From: Linyphia triangularis
Taxonomy: Eukaryota; Arthropoda; Arachnida; Araneae; Linyphiidae
Reading direction: 5' to 3'
Length of the DNA: 64,000 bases
Assembly (NCBI GenBank): GCA_963978545.1
Contig: OZ021726.1
Coordinates: 55,101,959 to 55,165,958, forward strand
Numbering within the stretch: position 1 is the stretch's first letter; every line of letters starts with the position of its first letter. The notes below the pieces were generated by a model, which saw nothing but the letters and a program-made list of their open reading frames with translations, did no database searches and was not told the origin of the DNA. Positions 37,801-52,800 of the stretch are shown one piece after another. A program made the position numbers and the translations under genes.

Positions 37801-40800
37801 AATTCATGTTGCAGCAAAACTGTTCTATGTCTCCTTGTTATATGCAATCCTTGAAATAGTGTGAGTGACTATTATATTGTAACACCATAATGAAATGAGC
37901 ATCACACAAGAACGTAGTTCACGGCGATAGCACTTGCCAAAATCACGAAAATAACGTCCGTTTCATCATCGCCATAACGCTCAGAAAAATTTCCATGTAA
38001 ATAATGTTGATGGAGGCTATAACATTAGAGAAAAATGAAGAGGAAAGGTAGTCATTCCATCGGTGATTTGGGGAAGTCTGAACGAATCCAGGTTCAGTGT
38101 TCATCAGGAAATTTTGATGCGAGAAATTAAGTGGTCGTCTTACGAATTTTTGCCGTTTTTCTTTTTTAAAAAAAACTTTTTCTAATTTATTTTGGAAATT
38201 GTTTTTGATATTTTTGTTAGCAGTGTATCTTTAATTTCCCACATTAAAAGTTTCAGTTTAATTTCGGAAAATTCCCCGATTCCTTTAACCATTTTTACAA
38301 AACCCTGATAATTACCTACATGCCGAATTCCTTGACTTTCCCTGATATTCCTGATCTGTGGACACCCTGTAATAACATTTCTAGCTTTGAACATACATAG
38401 TAAAAGTAATATATTGAAATATTCAATAAAAATCTGCGGCCTGCAAAAAACTCCAACATAAATCATACAGGTCATCTCTAAAAGTTAGTGGTGATTGCTA
38501 ATCTAAATTACTGAAAAAAATATATATTAAACACACACAAAATAAACTTACTTGCTGTAAATTGGATTTTCTAATTATTATTGGTTGATCTGATTTTGTT
38601 TCAACTTCTTCAGTATTTTTTGCTGGTCCTATTTAAAAAAAAATAAGTTCTAAAATTGTAACATTGTTTTCTATAAAAATCAATATGACATTCAGATTCT
38701 AGGACAAGAGTGCAGACAAATTATGAATTATATATATATTTTTCTTAACGTTTTAATATTACCAAAGATTTAGTTATAGAAAAGCAAAATGAAGGTATAT
38801 GCATTAGGTCTACTCCAATTGTTTAAAAAGAAAAACAAAATTAAATTCTTTCCAAAGAATTTTTTTTTAAACTGTATTTAGCTGCTTAATATCATGTTCA
38901 AGCATAAGTAAGCCTACTATACTCATGAATTTGAAGTAGGAAAAAATACGTGGCAAAGACATATACTACATTGAATTATCTATACTGTCAAAATCGAATG
39001 AGCTCACGTCACAATCGGGCAACTTTTCAGAGGAGTGAGTAAAAACAGAATGTTACTCCTACTGGACCGTATATTACTTTCTGTTATATAGAGTATAATG
39101 AGAGTAATATGTGCTGTTTTATATAGTCCAATGGGAGTCTTATACTGGAAATGTACGTAACGAATGTGAGCATTATATGGGTACATGAAAGTCTAACTTT
39201 CTCTACTTCAAACTTCTTAAATGACGAGAACTTTCTACATTACTAAGAAAAATAGTTAAATTTGATTATTTCCAGGGTTCCCACTCAAATCACAAAATGA
39301 AAATCAATGACTTTTAAGGACCTAATTAATGTTTTTAAGGACCTTTGAAAATTTGTTTTCAGGCATCATGTCTATATATAAATTGTTAATAAAGTATATT
39401 CTACCAAAAAAGTTACAAGTTGGTGGATGCGTAATACAAATGTGTCGGAAAATTCTGATACGGTGCAGATAAGTGGCGGTCACGTGGGGATAGCAAGTCC
39501 GAGTTGTATTCTTATAAATTTTGTAGTTGAACAACATCTGAAAAAATTAAGGACTTTTAAAGACCTCTAAGCATTTTCAAGGACTTTTAAGCACCTCAAA
39601 GCATTTTCAAGCACTTTCAAGGCCTTGAAAACAAGTTAAAAAATATTTAGCACTTTTAATGACTTTCAATGACCGTGGGAACCCTGATTTCATATAAGAA
39701 TTCCAAAATTATTTTGAATACAACTGTAGAACTCATAAGAATATAAATATGTAAATAAAAAAATGTTCCTTTAAACCAATTACAAATGATCTACTGAAAC
39801 CAGAATTTGAAAGATTCTAACAGTAGCAAAAATTTTAACTCAAAATCCCCACATATTTCATTACTTTCAAATTAAATACATTCAATCACATTACATAGGA
39901 CAACAGTGGTTTTGGTGCTGGGTATTTAAAGTTGATGTTATATGAATTTGATGCCCTGGATTCAAATATGGCATTAGTTTTTGCCTATCAGCTCAAATTT
40001 TTAAGATATAACATTTTAATGAAATAGGCAATTCTGGCTGATGCACGGGACATTTTGGCTCTTTTTCCTACTCGTAAACTGATAAGAATAATAAAGTTAA
40101 GATAAATCTAATAGTTATGTTTTTATTGCATATAATATTACATGGTGATGAAGTTATATTGAAAAATAATAACTTTAATTAGGTCAAATATGCATTTTTA
40201 TCCACCAACACATGGGACACGTGCATTGGTGGCTTTTAAATGTTAATTCACCTAATTAAAATAATTATTTTTCAATATAATTTTGTCTCCAACTAGAGTT
40301 ATATAAGACAAAACATAACTGTTAAATTCATTAGAATTTTGGAATTCTAATTTGTTTCCGAGTAGAAAAAAGAGCCAAAATGTCTCGTGTGCACAGCAGA
40401 GATTTGCCCAAATATACATAACACTACTTTAAGTTTAATCCATGGATCAAATAAAAAACTAAATTATAGAAATATTATTATATACAAAGATAGAGGGAAA
40501 TGTCATCGATGAAACTAACTATAGTCACTGAACACTTCAGAAGTTTCTTTTCCGTGACATTCTTGAATGTATTTTGAAACAGTCTCTTTTTGAACTCCAA
40601 TAGTAATCTGTCTTCATGTGCGTATAGCATCTTCCTTGGTAGCGGTCCTCCATAGTTTTAATATGCTGCTGAAATCTTTCATCTTATTCCTCACTGATGT
40701 CCCCTAAATTTTCAAGAAAACGGTTTTAGTGACTGTAACCTTAACTCAACCAACCTCATCTACCTTAATACTCATATTACAACCAAGGGATTTGAAACTG

Positions 40801-43800
40801 TTAAGCATCTTGTTTACCAGTCAACATAATTTCAGTTTTGCGTTTCCTCAGAAAATTTCCGACAACTGCAACAAATGAAGTTTAGGGTATTCACTCAGTC
40901 TTTTTCATCGAATCTACGAAGGTAGGATCTTTAATAAGTTGCCTTATTTGTGGGCCGTGAAATATTCCTGCTTTAATTTTTTCCGCACTCAACTAAGACA
41001 TCCTTTCAACCTCCTATATGTAAAGCCTGATTCATTCTTATAAAGTCTTTACAAACTGCTTCATAAGGCCCAGCTTTATATGTAGAGAAGGAAAGATGAT
41101 TTTCCCCCATTCAACTAAGGGATCGTTATATTATTTTCTCCAACGTCCATGTTTTCTCTATTTGGCCACTCTTTTTTAACCCAGGGGTGTATTCTATCTC
41201 TGCTATCCCAGAAGAACAAGAAGCAAGGATATTTTTTGCAGCCACTTTGCTGTCCAAGGAGACAGTTTACCATTTTTAAGTACACACATATCACCCAATA
41301 ATGTTCATGATACTTTATCTGCTCCAAAACCCAAAGCTATGGTGTTATATTCTTCATTCATTTTTGTTGAGTGAGCAATTAGTATTATTGTGTAAAAGGA
41401 AGGACACATTTCAAACTTTGCTTCGAGCTGTTAATGAATAGGCGCCAATTATCTGGAAAATATTCAGGGAGACCCATTTTTTCTAGGAGTTCTCTAATTT
41501 CGTGACAAATTACAAGATTGTCTTTTTGAGAGAAGAAGACTAGCAGATACTTTTCTCTTGTACGGTAAAAACTAATTTTGGTTTCTTATTCCAGTAATTT
41601 TTTTTTCTTTCAACCTGAAAGCAGACAATTCAGAAGCTTCATTTTGAAAAGTTGAGATCTCTGGTGAGGTCATTTAATTCATACTGGTTGAAATGTTTAT
41701 AACTGGTTGAAATGTTTAATGTTAAATGAAGACATACGATCGTAATCACTATCACCTTCATTAATATTAGAAGGGTGATTAGAGGAACAATACTTATTTT
41801 TACAGAACTTTGGTATCTGGGGAAACGTTGATACTGGCACTTCCTCTGAATGAAGGACCTGGCGTCTTGCAGAGATTAAATAAGGATAAATCCTACAGTT
41901 GTTTCGATTGATTCCTGTATTATATACTAAATAGAAATGGTAGCCAACCCTTGTATATTGGATTTAGGACTTCACAAAATGAAGTTAGAATTGCACATTT
42001 CAAGTAGAACTGAACAATAAAGAAGCACTTATATAAAAAAGTGGAGCTGATAGAGAAAAACTGATTACCTATTTAGATTCAGCACCCCCAATATAGATAA
42101 AATTAGTTCTAAAATCTTGGGCACCAAAAAAAAAAAAAAAAAAAAATTTTGTTAGCCTGTGTTTTATCAGGAATTTTATCACTTGAAGTATACTTAATTA
42201 GATACTGAGTTTGAAAAATATAATATTCATATTTTAAGCCAATGAAAATTTTTGAGAGAATTTTGAGAATATTTTAAGGGAAAGGAAACTAACTAAGAGG
42301 TAAAACTTTGTAAAGTTATTGAAATAGATTTATAAGAAGCAACAAAAGGGCCTGATCCAGAATTTTGTAACAAAATAAATTAGTATGAAATATTATAAAA
42401 CTTCTTAAAAATTAAATGGTTAATTCATAAAGAAAAAAATTTAAAATGTCAAATTAAAAAAAAAATTAAGCAAAACAATCATTCAAATATATAGTGAGGC
42501 AAGCTGTTCTACAATGCTATTCATGTACCTTATTAAAGTGAGAATAAAACTATTGTGGTCACAGAGTATACTCACTACTATTCAAAACAAAAACAATCTA
42601 TATAAAAAAAAAGCTGTGAAAATGAGCTATGTATCAAGGTTGGAGAGTTCGGCAACAAATCTTACAACGACAGAACCAAAGTTATGAGGATTTTGCAAGT
42701 TTTTTCACTTTTCAGCCTAGATGCTTGCTTTCAAAATTGACTGTATTTGGTAAAAGAAAAACTAATCCAGATAGGTAAAATTGTTACATAAACTAATATT
42801 TGTCATAAAATATCATTGGCATGTTCACATGCAACAATATTTGCTGACAAATATCACCACTTAAGAGTCTACAACAGAATATTGCTAATTTAGACTAGTT
42901 TCAGTAAAATGGATCTTGCTCATTTAGAGCACCTGTTTCTCAAAACTGGATAAATTGCCAATAGATATTCTTGTCACAAGATAAATATATTCCTCAATGC
43001 CTTTGAATTTAAGAAACCCTTACCATTGAATACCACTTCCGGTGACACCTCTGTCTCTAGAACCCCATGCACCATCCTTTTGTGCATGGACAGTGTGGAG
43101 TTCTGTCTGTATGTTTTGCTGCACATACTGCATGTGTAGGGCTTGTTAAGGGTGTGTACCACGTGATGCTTGTACAGACTGGAGTACTCAGTGAAACGCT
43201 TTCGACAACCACTGATGCTGCATATATATGGTTTCTCTCCTGAGATTGGAAAGATCATGGGATGTTAATTGCTGATGTATTGCTAAGGGAATTTTTTTCA
43301 AAAATTTTTTCATTTAAAAATTGTTAATTTTTCTTTTTTGAAAAATACATATTAAAGTTATCAACATAAAAGCTAGTTACAAACTTATGTTAAGAATATA
43401 AAATTTTTTTACCAAAAATTTTATCTAATAAAATATGCAAAACTTCTATCAAGTATAAACATCAAATGGCCTTCTTATTAGACACAGAATTTAATAAAAG
43501 ATCCCGACTTCAAAATAGGAATATTGTCAAGAGTAAAAGAATATAAGTCTCAGCTTAACAGAACCCTACTATTAAATAATGAGCAGTAAATTAACCTTTT
43601 TTCTTCTTTTTTTTAAAATTTTTTTTATTCCTAAAATGTGTTGCAAATTAAAATTCTCCCATACACGCTTGGGTATAAAAATCCTAAACTATCATCACAT
43701 TAAGTTATTAAATCAATATAAAAAATATAATTAATGCATTCTTTTAAACATATATCATGAAGTGCCAAAATTGAATTATTTTTTCATTAACTCTTATTTG

Positions 43801-46800
43801 AGACAAACTACTAACAAATTAACTTTTAAGTACTAAATACTATTATATACGATCACATACATGTTTTTGTCAGTCTCATGATAAAATAAAGAGGTTATTT
43901 TTTCCAATGTTATTTAGATATTATACAAAAGTCCATATAATGGACAAAAAGCAAGCTACAGAGTTTTTCCTACAATTCTTACCAACCAACACATAGGTCA
44001 AGATAACAAACAAGAGTCACCGTAGAGATTGTGACCTTTCTAAAAAAAATATTCACTAAATCTAAATAAATACCTTTTATTTTTTGAATAATTCTTAATC
44101 ATAACAATTTTAGTAACAGTTAAATCAGTACTAGAGAGGATTGGTTGCTTATTTAGGATTTTTCATGATACAAAAAGCTACACTGCAACAAAACATTGTA
44201 TGAATAACATCTACATTTTTGAATTGCAAGAAATTTATCAACTTCCAGGAGTTATTTTGCGGGAAGAGTGCTCTGCATTGAAATTTTTAATTGGAGGAAA
44301 CCTATGAAACTCTCAATAGGAAATAGTTGACAATCAACACAAGACAATTTGTGACATCTTTATTGTTTTAAAATCAGTGGTTACTAAGCAACTATATCTG
44401 CCAGTAATTTAAAAGTTTGTAAAGCAATCCTAGAAAAGCACTTGTGCAAACAAAAAATAAACTAATATTAAGTTAATATTCAGATTTACTTTAAAGAATG
44501 TTTTAAATACCTGTGTGAATTCTGATGTGGTTTTTGTAATTAGTTGCGCTGGCAAATGCCCTTCCACACCCCTCTTCTGTGCAGATGTAGGGTCTTTCAC
44601 CTGTGTGGGTCCTCATGTGCACTTTGCGAATGTTAGAAGTGGTGAACGCTCTGTTACAGCCTGCAAACGAGCACTTGAATGGCCTTTCACCTAGAAGCAC
44701 AAAACAGAATGGATTTTGAAGACTATTTATATTGAACACATCTAAAAAAATATTGATTTTTAAAATGGTTTCATTGACTTTTCTGATAAAAAAAACTAGT
44801 TTTTTAAGAAGATGACATGGCATATTAATGATTCAAAAAATACCACCTTTATTTAAATGTTAATTTACAACATGCTTTGTATACCTTTGGATACTTTAAG
44901 GAAGTCAAAATTAAGTACAGATAAACATTTTTTAAAAATAAAAAAAAATATTAAATTTATAAAATAGTATTGTTCTGGGTTAAAAATAATCATAAATCAA
45001 AGCTGTCATTTTGTGGGCAAGAAAAATCAGGCAATTTGTTAATTGTTTACATATTAAATTATCAACACATCTGTAAAGAGGTACTTTTAAGGGCTCTTCA
45101 GAAGTAAAAATATCCAAGAATCGTTTTGACCATAATAAATAGTTTACTTTTTAAGGGTTCTTAGAATCCTCACACAGTTTCTAAGGAGCATGGAAATGCT
45201 GTGTAATCCTAAAACTCAAAATGTTAACCTCGAAAAATGTTTCGTCAATTTAAAAAGATATATTATTTATAAAAAAAAACTAATTCCCCCCCCCCCCAAT
45301 TTTTTTAAATTACCTTTTCAGAATTAAAAAAAATTCAGAGAATTCCTTGTTTAAAGATTGCATAGCCATCCTTGTATTAAATAATTTTGGCATGATTTAA
45401 CGCTGTATATATTTTGGCATACTTAATACCACAGATAATATTTTTGTTTGATTTAATCTTCTAAAGAGTAGTTAGTGCATTTTTTAATAATTTGTCATAC
45501 TTTTTTCTATTGGAAGGAAATTTCAAAATAATAATAATCAAGGAAGTCACATGAATTTACTAGATAATATTTTATGCATATAAAACATTTGTAATATTTG
45601 TGGAAAGGCAATTAATCCTTTGAAGCAAGAATTTCGATTTTAATGACATTTGGTACAGGCTGTCTTTATGTGTAGAAAAATGATGGACTTAGTAAACTTA
45701 GCAAGTAAACACAGTATACTTGCATTTTGCAAAAAAATATTTACTTTAATTTTTGTAAGAGGTTACGTTATGAAACCTCAATGCAAGAATGTAATAGTGA
45801 ACACAATTGACATACCTAATCAAATTTTTTCTGTATAAAAAAATTGCACTTTGTTTCAGGTCATAAATAATCTATGTAACTTTTTGATTTTGTATGTTCT
45901 GTGGTTTCGTTGTAAAACCAGTCTGAGAATAGAAATATAAATTTAAGCGGTTTCTGTGTGGAATCACTATGCTTCAAAGGGTAAAATTAAAAACAACAAA
46001 CACTATATAATTTGTTATGAATTCCTTTTGACTTACACAAACACAGTTATAACAGTAACATATATAACCAATATAATCTAAACAGAATCGCTTGTTTCTA
46101 ATATAATCAACTCCGATTTCACTCTAAACATGCCAATTTGTTAGTAATTTATTAGATAACTTCACCATACTAAAAAATATTTTACAAAATAGAGGACATA
46201 TCTTCTAATGCATAAAAGAATTCTTTTAAAATTTTTCTTAAGTATCCAGTGAGAATTACATGGCCTTCGTTCCACTTTGACAAACATGTCTCAAGCTCAT
46301 AACAGTACATATTTATGCACATATTTTGGTTGAGATGTTTTCATAAACTCAAAAGAATACACTGGAAGAGTTTTCATACCAGTATGTGTACGCACATGCT
46401 TTTGGAGATCCCCCGACGTTTTGAATGCTTTCAGGCATGTTTCTTCGGGGCACTTGTAAGGGGTTTCCCCAGTATGTACTCGTGTGTGGCTTTTAAGGCC
46501 GTAGCTAGTGGCAAATGCTTTACCACAATCGTTGATGGTGCACTTGAAAGGACGGTCACCCGTGTGAGATCTTAAATGAACCTGTAATCGGAAAATGGAC
46601 AATACATATAGTTGAGATACAATTTTAAAATGATTGTGCACTTATTAAATAGTGTTTTTATTAATCTACAAATAATTTTAGTTACAAGAGGCAAGATTTA
46701 AAATTGCAGTAAAAATACGGGAAAAGCTTCAAAATAGTAGTAACACCTTAATCTTCTTTTGATTTTCCCGAACTTTGGAGGGATTTCGTATGCATTCTTA

Positions 46801-49800
46801 ATTACTTCTGAAAGCTTCTCTTGTTACATCTATGGAATTAAAGGTATAGGAAGTCATCAATTCTATTTTTTTTTTTTTGCACTGGGATAAATTGGGATTC
46901 AGTATTTAGACTGCAAGTTGGAATTGAGCTACCATGGTATAAGGGATAATATATGATAATAAATGGCAATAGTTTTAAAAGAAAGATGAAATAGTAATAA
47001 TAATTAAAAAAACATCGGCTAAATTTATTAATATTTGTTTTTACAGATATATACTTGCCTTTTAATTTGAATTTGCTGCAATGCTATTTGGTGTTAAATT
47101 ACTTTATTTCAAAAAAGAATTATTATTAGAAGTTTATCTAATTATTTCTCAAATTTAACCAGCGAGAATGGAGTATGTAATACAAAAACTTACATATATC
47201 TAAGCACACAAAAAACTTACATCAGAAGCAAAAAAAAAAAAAAAACCCACTTATTTAAAAAAACACTTGTAGTTAACTTAACACTGAGAGATGTTTTTAT
47301 AATTTATATAGTATAAAAAAGAAGATACAAATCACTTTAAACATAAAATTATAGTTAAAATGTAATATGAAAATTAACAAGTTACAATAATGTGAAGTTA
47401 GACTTGGGACTGAAATCTTATGTTAAAAGTATTTTCTAATTGCAATAATTTAAGATATTAAATTAGTGGTAGGCAGGCCAAAATATAATAATTCCCTTGA
47501 TAACAATTGCTTTATATTGAAATTTATAAAATATTGAATCATTGTTTATTTATATTTATAATTCAATTACAAAAGAAAGATAGATGCTTACTTTTAAATG
47601 GTGCAGTGTTGTGTAAAAACGTTGACAATCTGGATAATCACATTGAAATTTTTCAGCACTACGGCTGGATGAAACCTAATTAAGTAAAATTTTCATAAAT
47701 AAAGTTAACATTTATTATTTAATACAAAATTTATTATAGTACACAAATACAAAAATTTACATACCTAACCACACAATAAAAAAAACATACATCATATGTA
47801 GAAAAAAAAAATGGTAATTTAAAAAACAACACTTGTACTCAACTTGAACATTGAAAGATGTTTTATCATTTACAGTATTATATTCCTTTTAATAATCAAA
47901 ACAATTATTTTAATAGGATCCAATGAGGAACTTTCATGTCTTTTGGTTTTATTTTTAAATAAAAGTAGAGAAAAAATCATGAAAAACAATACCATTCTTT
48001 CAAAAATTTGAGCTCGGATAGATAGTTAAAAAAATTACTTAGTTTTTCACTTTACAATTTGGCGTTGAAAAGCTAGTTTTGCATGTGACGTCAATGCGCA
48101 GATGATCAACCAGTCTAAAACCTGTTTTAAACGAGGTTCCTCTTCGGATTTTCACCGGAATCTATGCATCACGGTTTTTATGCGTTTTTGGTCACGTGAC
48201 TTTTGCTTTGATTTCAAACTCGTTTTTTGATTAATTGAAAGCATAAAGATAAAAAATAATTGCATTGCTCAAATATATTCTTTGCATAACACTCGAAAAT
48301 ACAAAAAAAAATATTCATTTCCCTCACTTGTGCAAGTTCCTCATTGTAATTCACACTAAAGAAATTCAATCATTATAAACTATTTTTGATATTAACTTTA
48401 TACTGTTTATATAAAACATTGGGTATTACATAACTATAATTATAAACAATAAAAAAATATAAATTAGGAAGAAAAATATTTTTGGATATTCTTAGAAATA
48501 CAACATATGAGATAATGTGATATAGTACTTACCTTTATGTCAATTTCCTTCTCCTCAGCTGCTGTTCCCTGTAAAAAGAAATAAAATCTAATTAAACAGG
48601 GGTGATACTGATTAAAAAGAGAAATCCTGAAATTGATAGCAGGAGTTAGTATTACTTGAAAGCTATTGTCTTAATTTTAAAGTCCCATTTCCTTAAGAAA
48701 CAACTTCTTGAATCCAATAGCTACCATTGTCAGAAACCTTTCTACCACTTTCATTGAATTACGAATTAAAACGCAAAGAATTTACTGTTGAATGCATTTA
48801 AGTAAAATTTATTTAAAAGTATTGATAACATGAGATATTTTATAAAAAAAAGTTATAAAAGGCTGATAAAAATTGTCTTATCTCATTGGAATCAGGAGTT
48901 ATGGCAGAAATGGTATAGTTAACCAACTAGTGCTACAATACTATCTTTAACTTAACTGCAAGGTGGAAAATACATTGTAATTTTAGTTTTTTGCTACAGC
49001 TCATAATCCTATTGAGATCTTACTCAAAAGTTTCAGGGTGTAGATTAAAATACTACAAAAAAAAAAAAAAAAAAATATTCTTGAGCATCTAATATTCAAA
49101 ACTACAGCTAGACCTACACTCAGAATAAACAGAATTTTCTTCCTTCATAGTCAGAGAAAATTATTTGAAGCAAAAAAAATTGGTATGGCCTCACCTTATC
49201 TTCAAATTTGTCAAGTGAGATCTCGAGGGATCCCTTATGGCAAAAGAATGACATGCTATATAGCTTTTAGGGTTTTGAAAAATAATTACTAACAGAAATC
49301 TCTGGAATAATTTCTGAAAAAAGAAAATTCTGAATTATCAGACCCAATAATTAAAAAAAATCTGGATTTCAAGGAATCATCATCACTGATTAGACGAGAG
49401 GAAATTTTTCTTACAAGGCTCACATGGATAAAAAAAAATTCTAAAAAGATATTTTTGCAGTGCATAATTGCAGAATTCTATAAAAAATTGTAATAAAGCA
49501 ATCTAAAACACAAGGCAATAATATTTTGGGAGATTGACGATTATCTTTGAGTACACTTTCCACACACCTGCGCATTGTTCTCAAGTTGTTCTATATCCAT
49601 GGCAGCCTCTCCATTGAAAAGATCAGCCCCAGACTGGGACAAATATGCTAAGGTTCCATCTTCCAACTGCACAGGTTGTAGACCCTCTGACAAAAAGAAA
49701 TGCAGAGATGTATTAAAACGCACAATTAATCAAATTCTGTTTTGCATGCAACCAAGTCCCTGAGGTCATCAGAAGCTATAAGTGTTTTTGAATAACTACC

Positions 49801-52800
49801 GCTTAAGGGTCAAGAAATAGTGTAAAATCCTACAACCTAAAGTCGGGATACAATTAGTTGTCAAAATCTTTCCTTGGATAAGAGAGTGCATTACTCAAAG
49901 TATCTTTAATTAATAGTTTAAAAAACTAAAAAACACGCTTTAATAGAAAAGTGAACTAAAAAGTAGAAAATAATTTTAAATAAGTTTGAAATTGGAAATA
50001 TTTATTTTATCGTAAAAAAGCGTGGGGTGCTTGATGTCAATTGTTGTAAATATTTAATGACAGATATTGGTAAAAGTAGAGCCATAATGAAAATATCTTA
50101 AAAAGCACCCCAAACTTTTTTACGATAAAATAAATATTTCTTGTTAATCACTTCTATTCTTATTTCAAATTTATTTAAAATTATTTTCTACTTTTTAGTT
50201 CTCTTTTCTATTAAAGCGAGTTTTTTAGTTTTTTAAACTATTAATTATTTTCTACTTTTTAGTTTGGTTTTCTATTAAAGCATGTTTTTTAATTTACTTT
50301 TTAGTTTATTAACTCTAAAAGCGTGTTTTTTAGTCTTTTAAAATATAATTTTTCTAATTCAAATTCGTTAATTCATTTTAATGGGTGAGAATTTATAATT
50401 ATAGAAATGTTTTAATTAAATTTTCCCTTTATCGACTGTAGAATCCAAGGCTATGCTGTTTACCAAATTTTATTCCGCAAAATAAATAAATTGAGATTTC
50501 TGTCCTGAATATTTTGTTGTAAATAAGAGGCCTTTTGTAAATCAGTTATCAATATATTATGGATATTATAAATAATAGTATGCGTATTAGATTTGTCAGT
50601 ACATCTATGTACTGAGGAAAGTGTATAAGGAACAAACAAGTTGAGAACGCAACTAACTACCATGAGAAAGTCTCTACTCAGTTGTGCTAAGCCAAGTGGC
50701 CAAACCAAAGAGTAAGTCTGGAACTGCACGCATGCGTGGTTTGCGCACTCGCTCTACCTCTCTTACTCTCATGCAAAGGATCCCGAAAGAAATTTATGAA
50801 TCCTGGCGAGCCTAATCAGGATAATCAGATATTTTGATCAAATTATTGTATTGTCATCGGTCTTTGACATGTGTGCAAAGTTTGAATCAAATCTGATCGC
50901 TCAAAGTAGGGCAAAATCGAGCCCAAAAGAGTCGGTTACAAGCAAACATACAGGTGAAACTAATAAAAGCGTGTTAAAAAGTGAGAGCTAATGTTTTAAC
51001 TTTAAATGGTGTATTGAGATAAAATTTCACAATTTTGCTTGGTATTCCAAATTTTATAATTACCTCATACAAACATACAAAATGATTTAATTTTAAAATA
51101 AGCCAAAAATTTTATTTTCAAAAACTGCTAGTGCTACATCCAACTGACCCCTACGACTACTAACTACAGAACATTCAGCAACAGCATATCAATTTTATTT
51201 TTTTTAAATAAGATTGTGTTTTTCATAGTATTTAATCCAGAAAAAAGTACACATAAATTGATGCATTTTTACTATGTTTTTATGAGTCTAGAACAACCTA
51301 AGGACTTTCTATGTGTTAACATTGTTTTTATCAAAAGTACTTTTTATACTATCTCTACTATCTAAAAGATTGCATAAAAGATAAGGATACAATAATAGAT
51401 TTTAAGCAATTTTATTTAGATAATTTTAAATTGCCATAAGTACAAGATAATTGCAAAACTCAATTTTCAATAGGCCCAATGAAGAGCTTAGTCTCTTTGT
51501 CTAATACCCAGGGGCGTACTGGCCATAGGGTTGTCCGGTGAAATCACCGGGCTGGTCAGTGTCTGTAAAAAAATGGGCCGGTACGGTATGAAAGTTATTA
51601 TTATTATTATTTTCAATATAAGTACTCGATTTTTTTAACTTAAAAAAAATAAAAAAATAAAGCCCAATGCGTTCAATTTCATATTTAGAAAATAGATACA
51701 CTTATAAACCTAAACTTTATATTATAGTATAAGAAGTTTTTAATTATTTTATAACTTTTAAGGTAAATTGTATATTATCATTTCGGATGTAATTTTCTAA
51801 TAACCTGGACATTCTTTATTTTGCAATTTAGATTTCTTTTATTTAGTTTTTGCAACAAACAATAAATGGTTTATAAAAACCAAGTTCACTCAAAGAAGTT
51901 ATAAATAATCGAGACAATTTGATGTAATTAATCTAATCAATAAAACAGTTAAATTATTAAAACTAATGAAACTTTAAAAGTATTGAAAACTATAATAAAA
52001 CTAATTATTGAAAATAATTATTAAATATAAATATTTAAATAATAAAATATACCATTAATTACAATTAATTACTTTTTTGAATTATTTTATTATTAACTAT
52101 AACTACAAATATTTGATTACTGATTATATTGAAAATTTGGGACGGCATAAATCTAAAATCACAGGGCCGATATTGCTTCCCAGTACGTCCCTGCTAATAC
52201 CTCTAGGATCTTACCTCTAGGTGCAGCATGAATAAATGCAGTCGTTCCATCTTCCAATTGGACAGCTTGTCCATCAATGAATTTTGGAGCAACATCGCTG
52301 CTATCCGTCTCCTCTACAGGTTCAAAATTATGAACAAATGCTGTTGTCCCATCTTCTAACTGAATAGGAGATCCATTTTCTAAAGACTGGTGAATGAGAT
52401 CATTGGAGTCTAAAATCATTCCTGTGTCCGAAAGTGAAACGTGGCAGAGTTGATTAGAACCTCCGATCGAAACAGTGACAGAGGAACTGGATATGTCGGA
52501 TGTTGCTTTGTTCACGGGAAAAACAGCCTGCTCTATGCTTTCTTTATCAGTATCATCAGATTTCTGAAAATGAATGTGAGAAATTTAAAACAACCAGTAA
52601 AAATCTGTCAGAAATTGAAAAAAATAATTTCATGTGCTAACGTGTTACAGAAAGTCTTATATATTTTCTAAGGAACCAATAAACTGAAAAAAATCAATTG
52701 GATCATACATTTCTACCTTCAAATTAACTTTTTAAACCTAGTTTAATTTTTCTTAACTTATAAGTATTGAAGGACACACTTTCTTACTTCAAACATGTAT

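Noticed and set aside
46315..46575. Plus-strand open frame over a zinc-finger exon
   Set aside because: It is the antisense shadow of the ZNF143-like exon 46581-46380.
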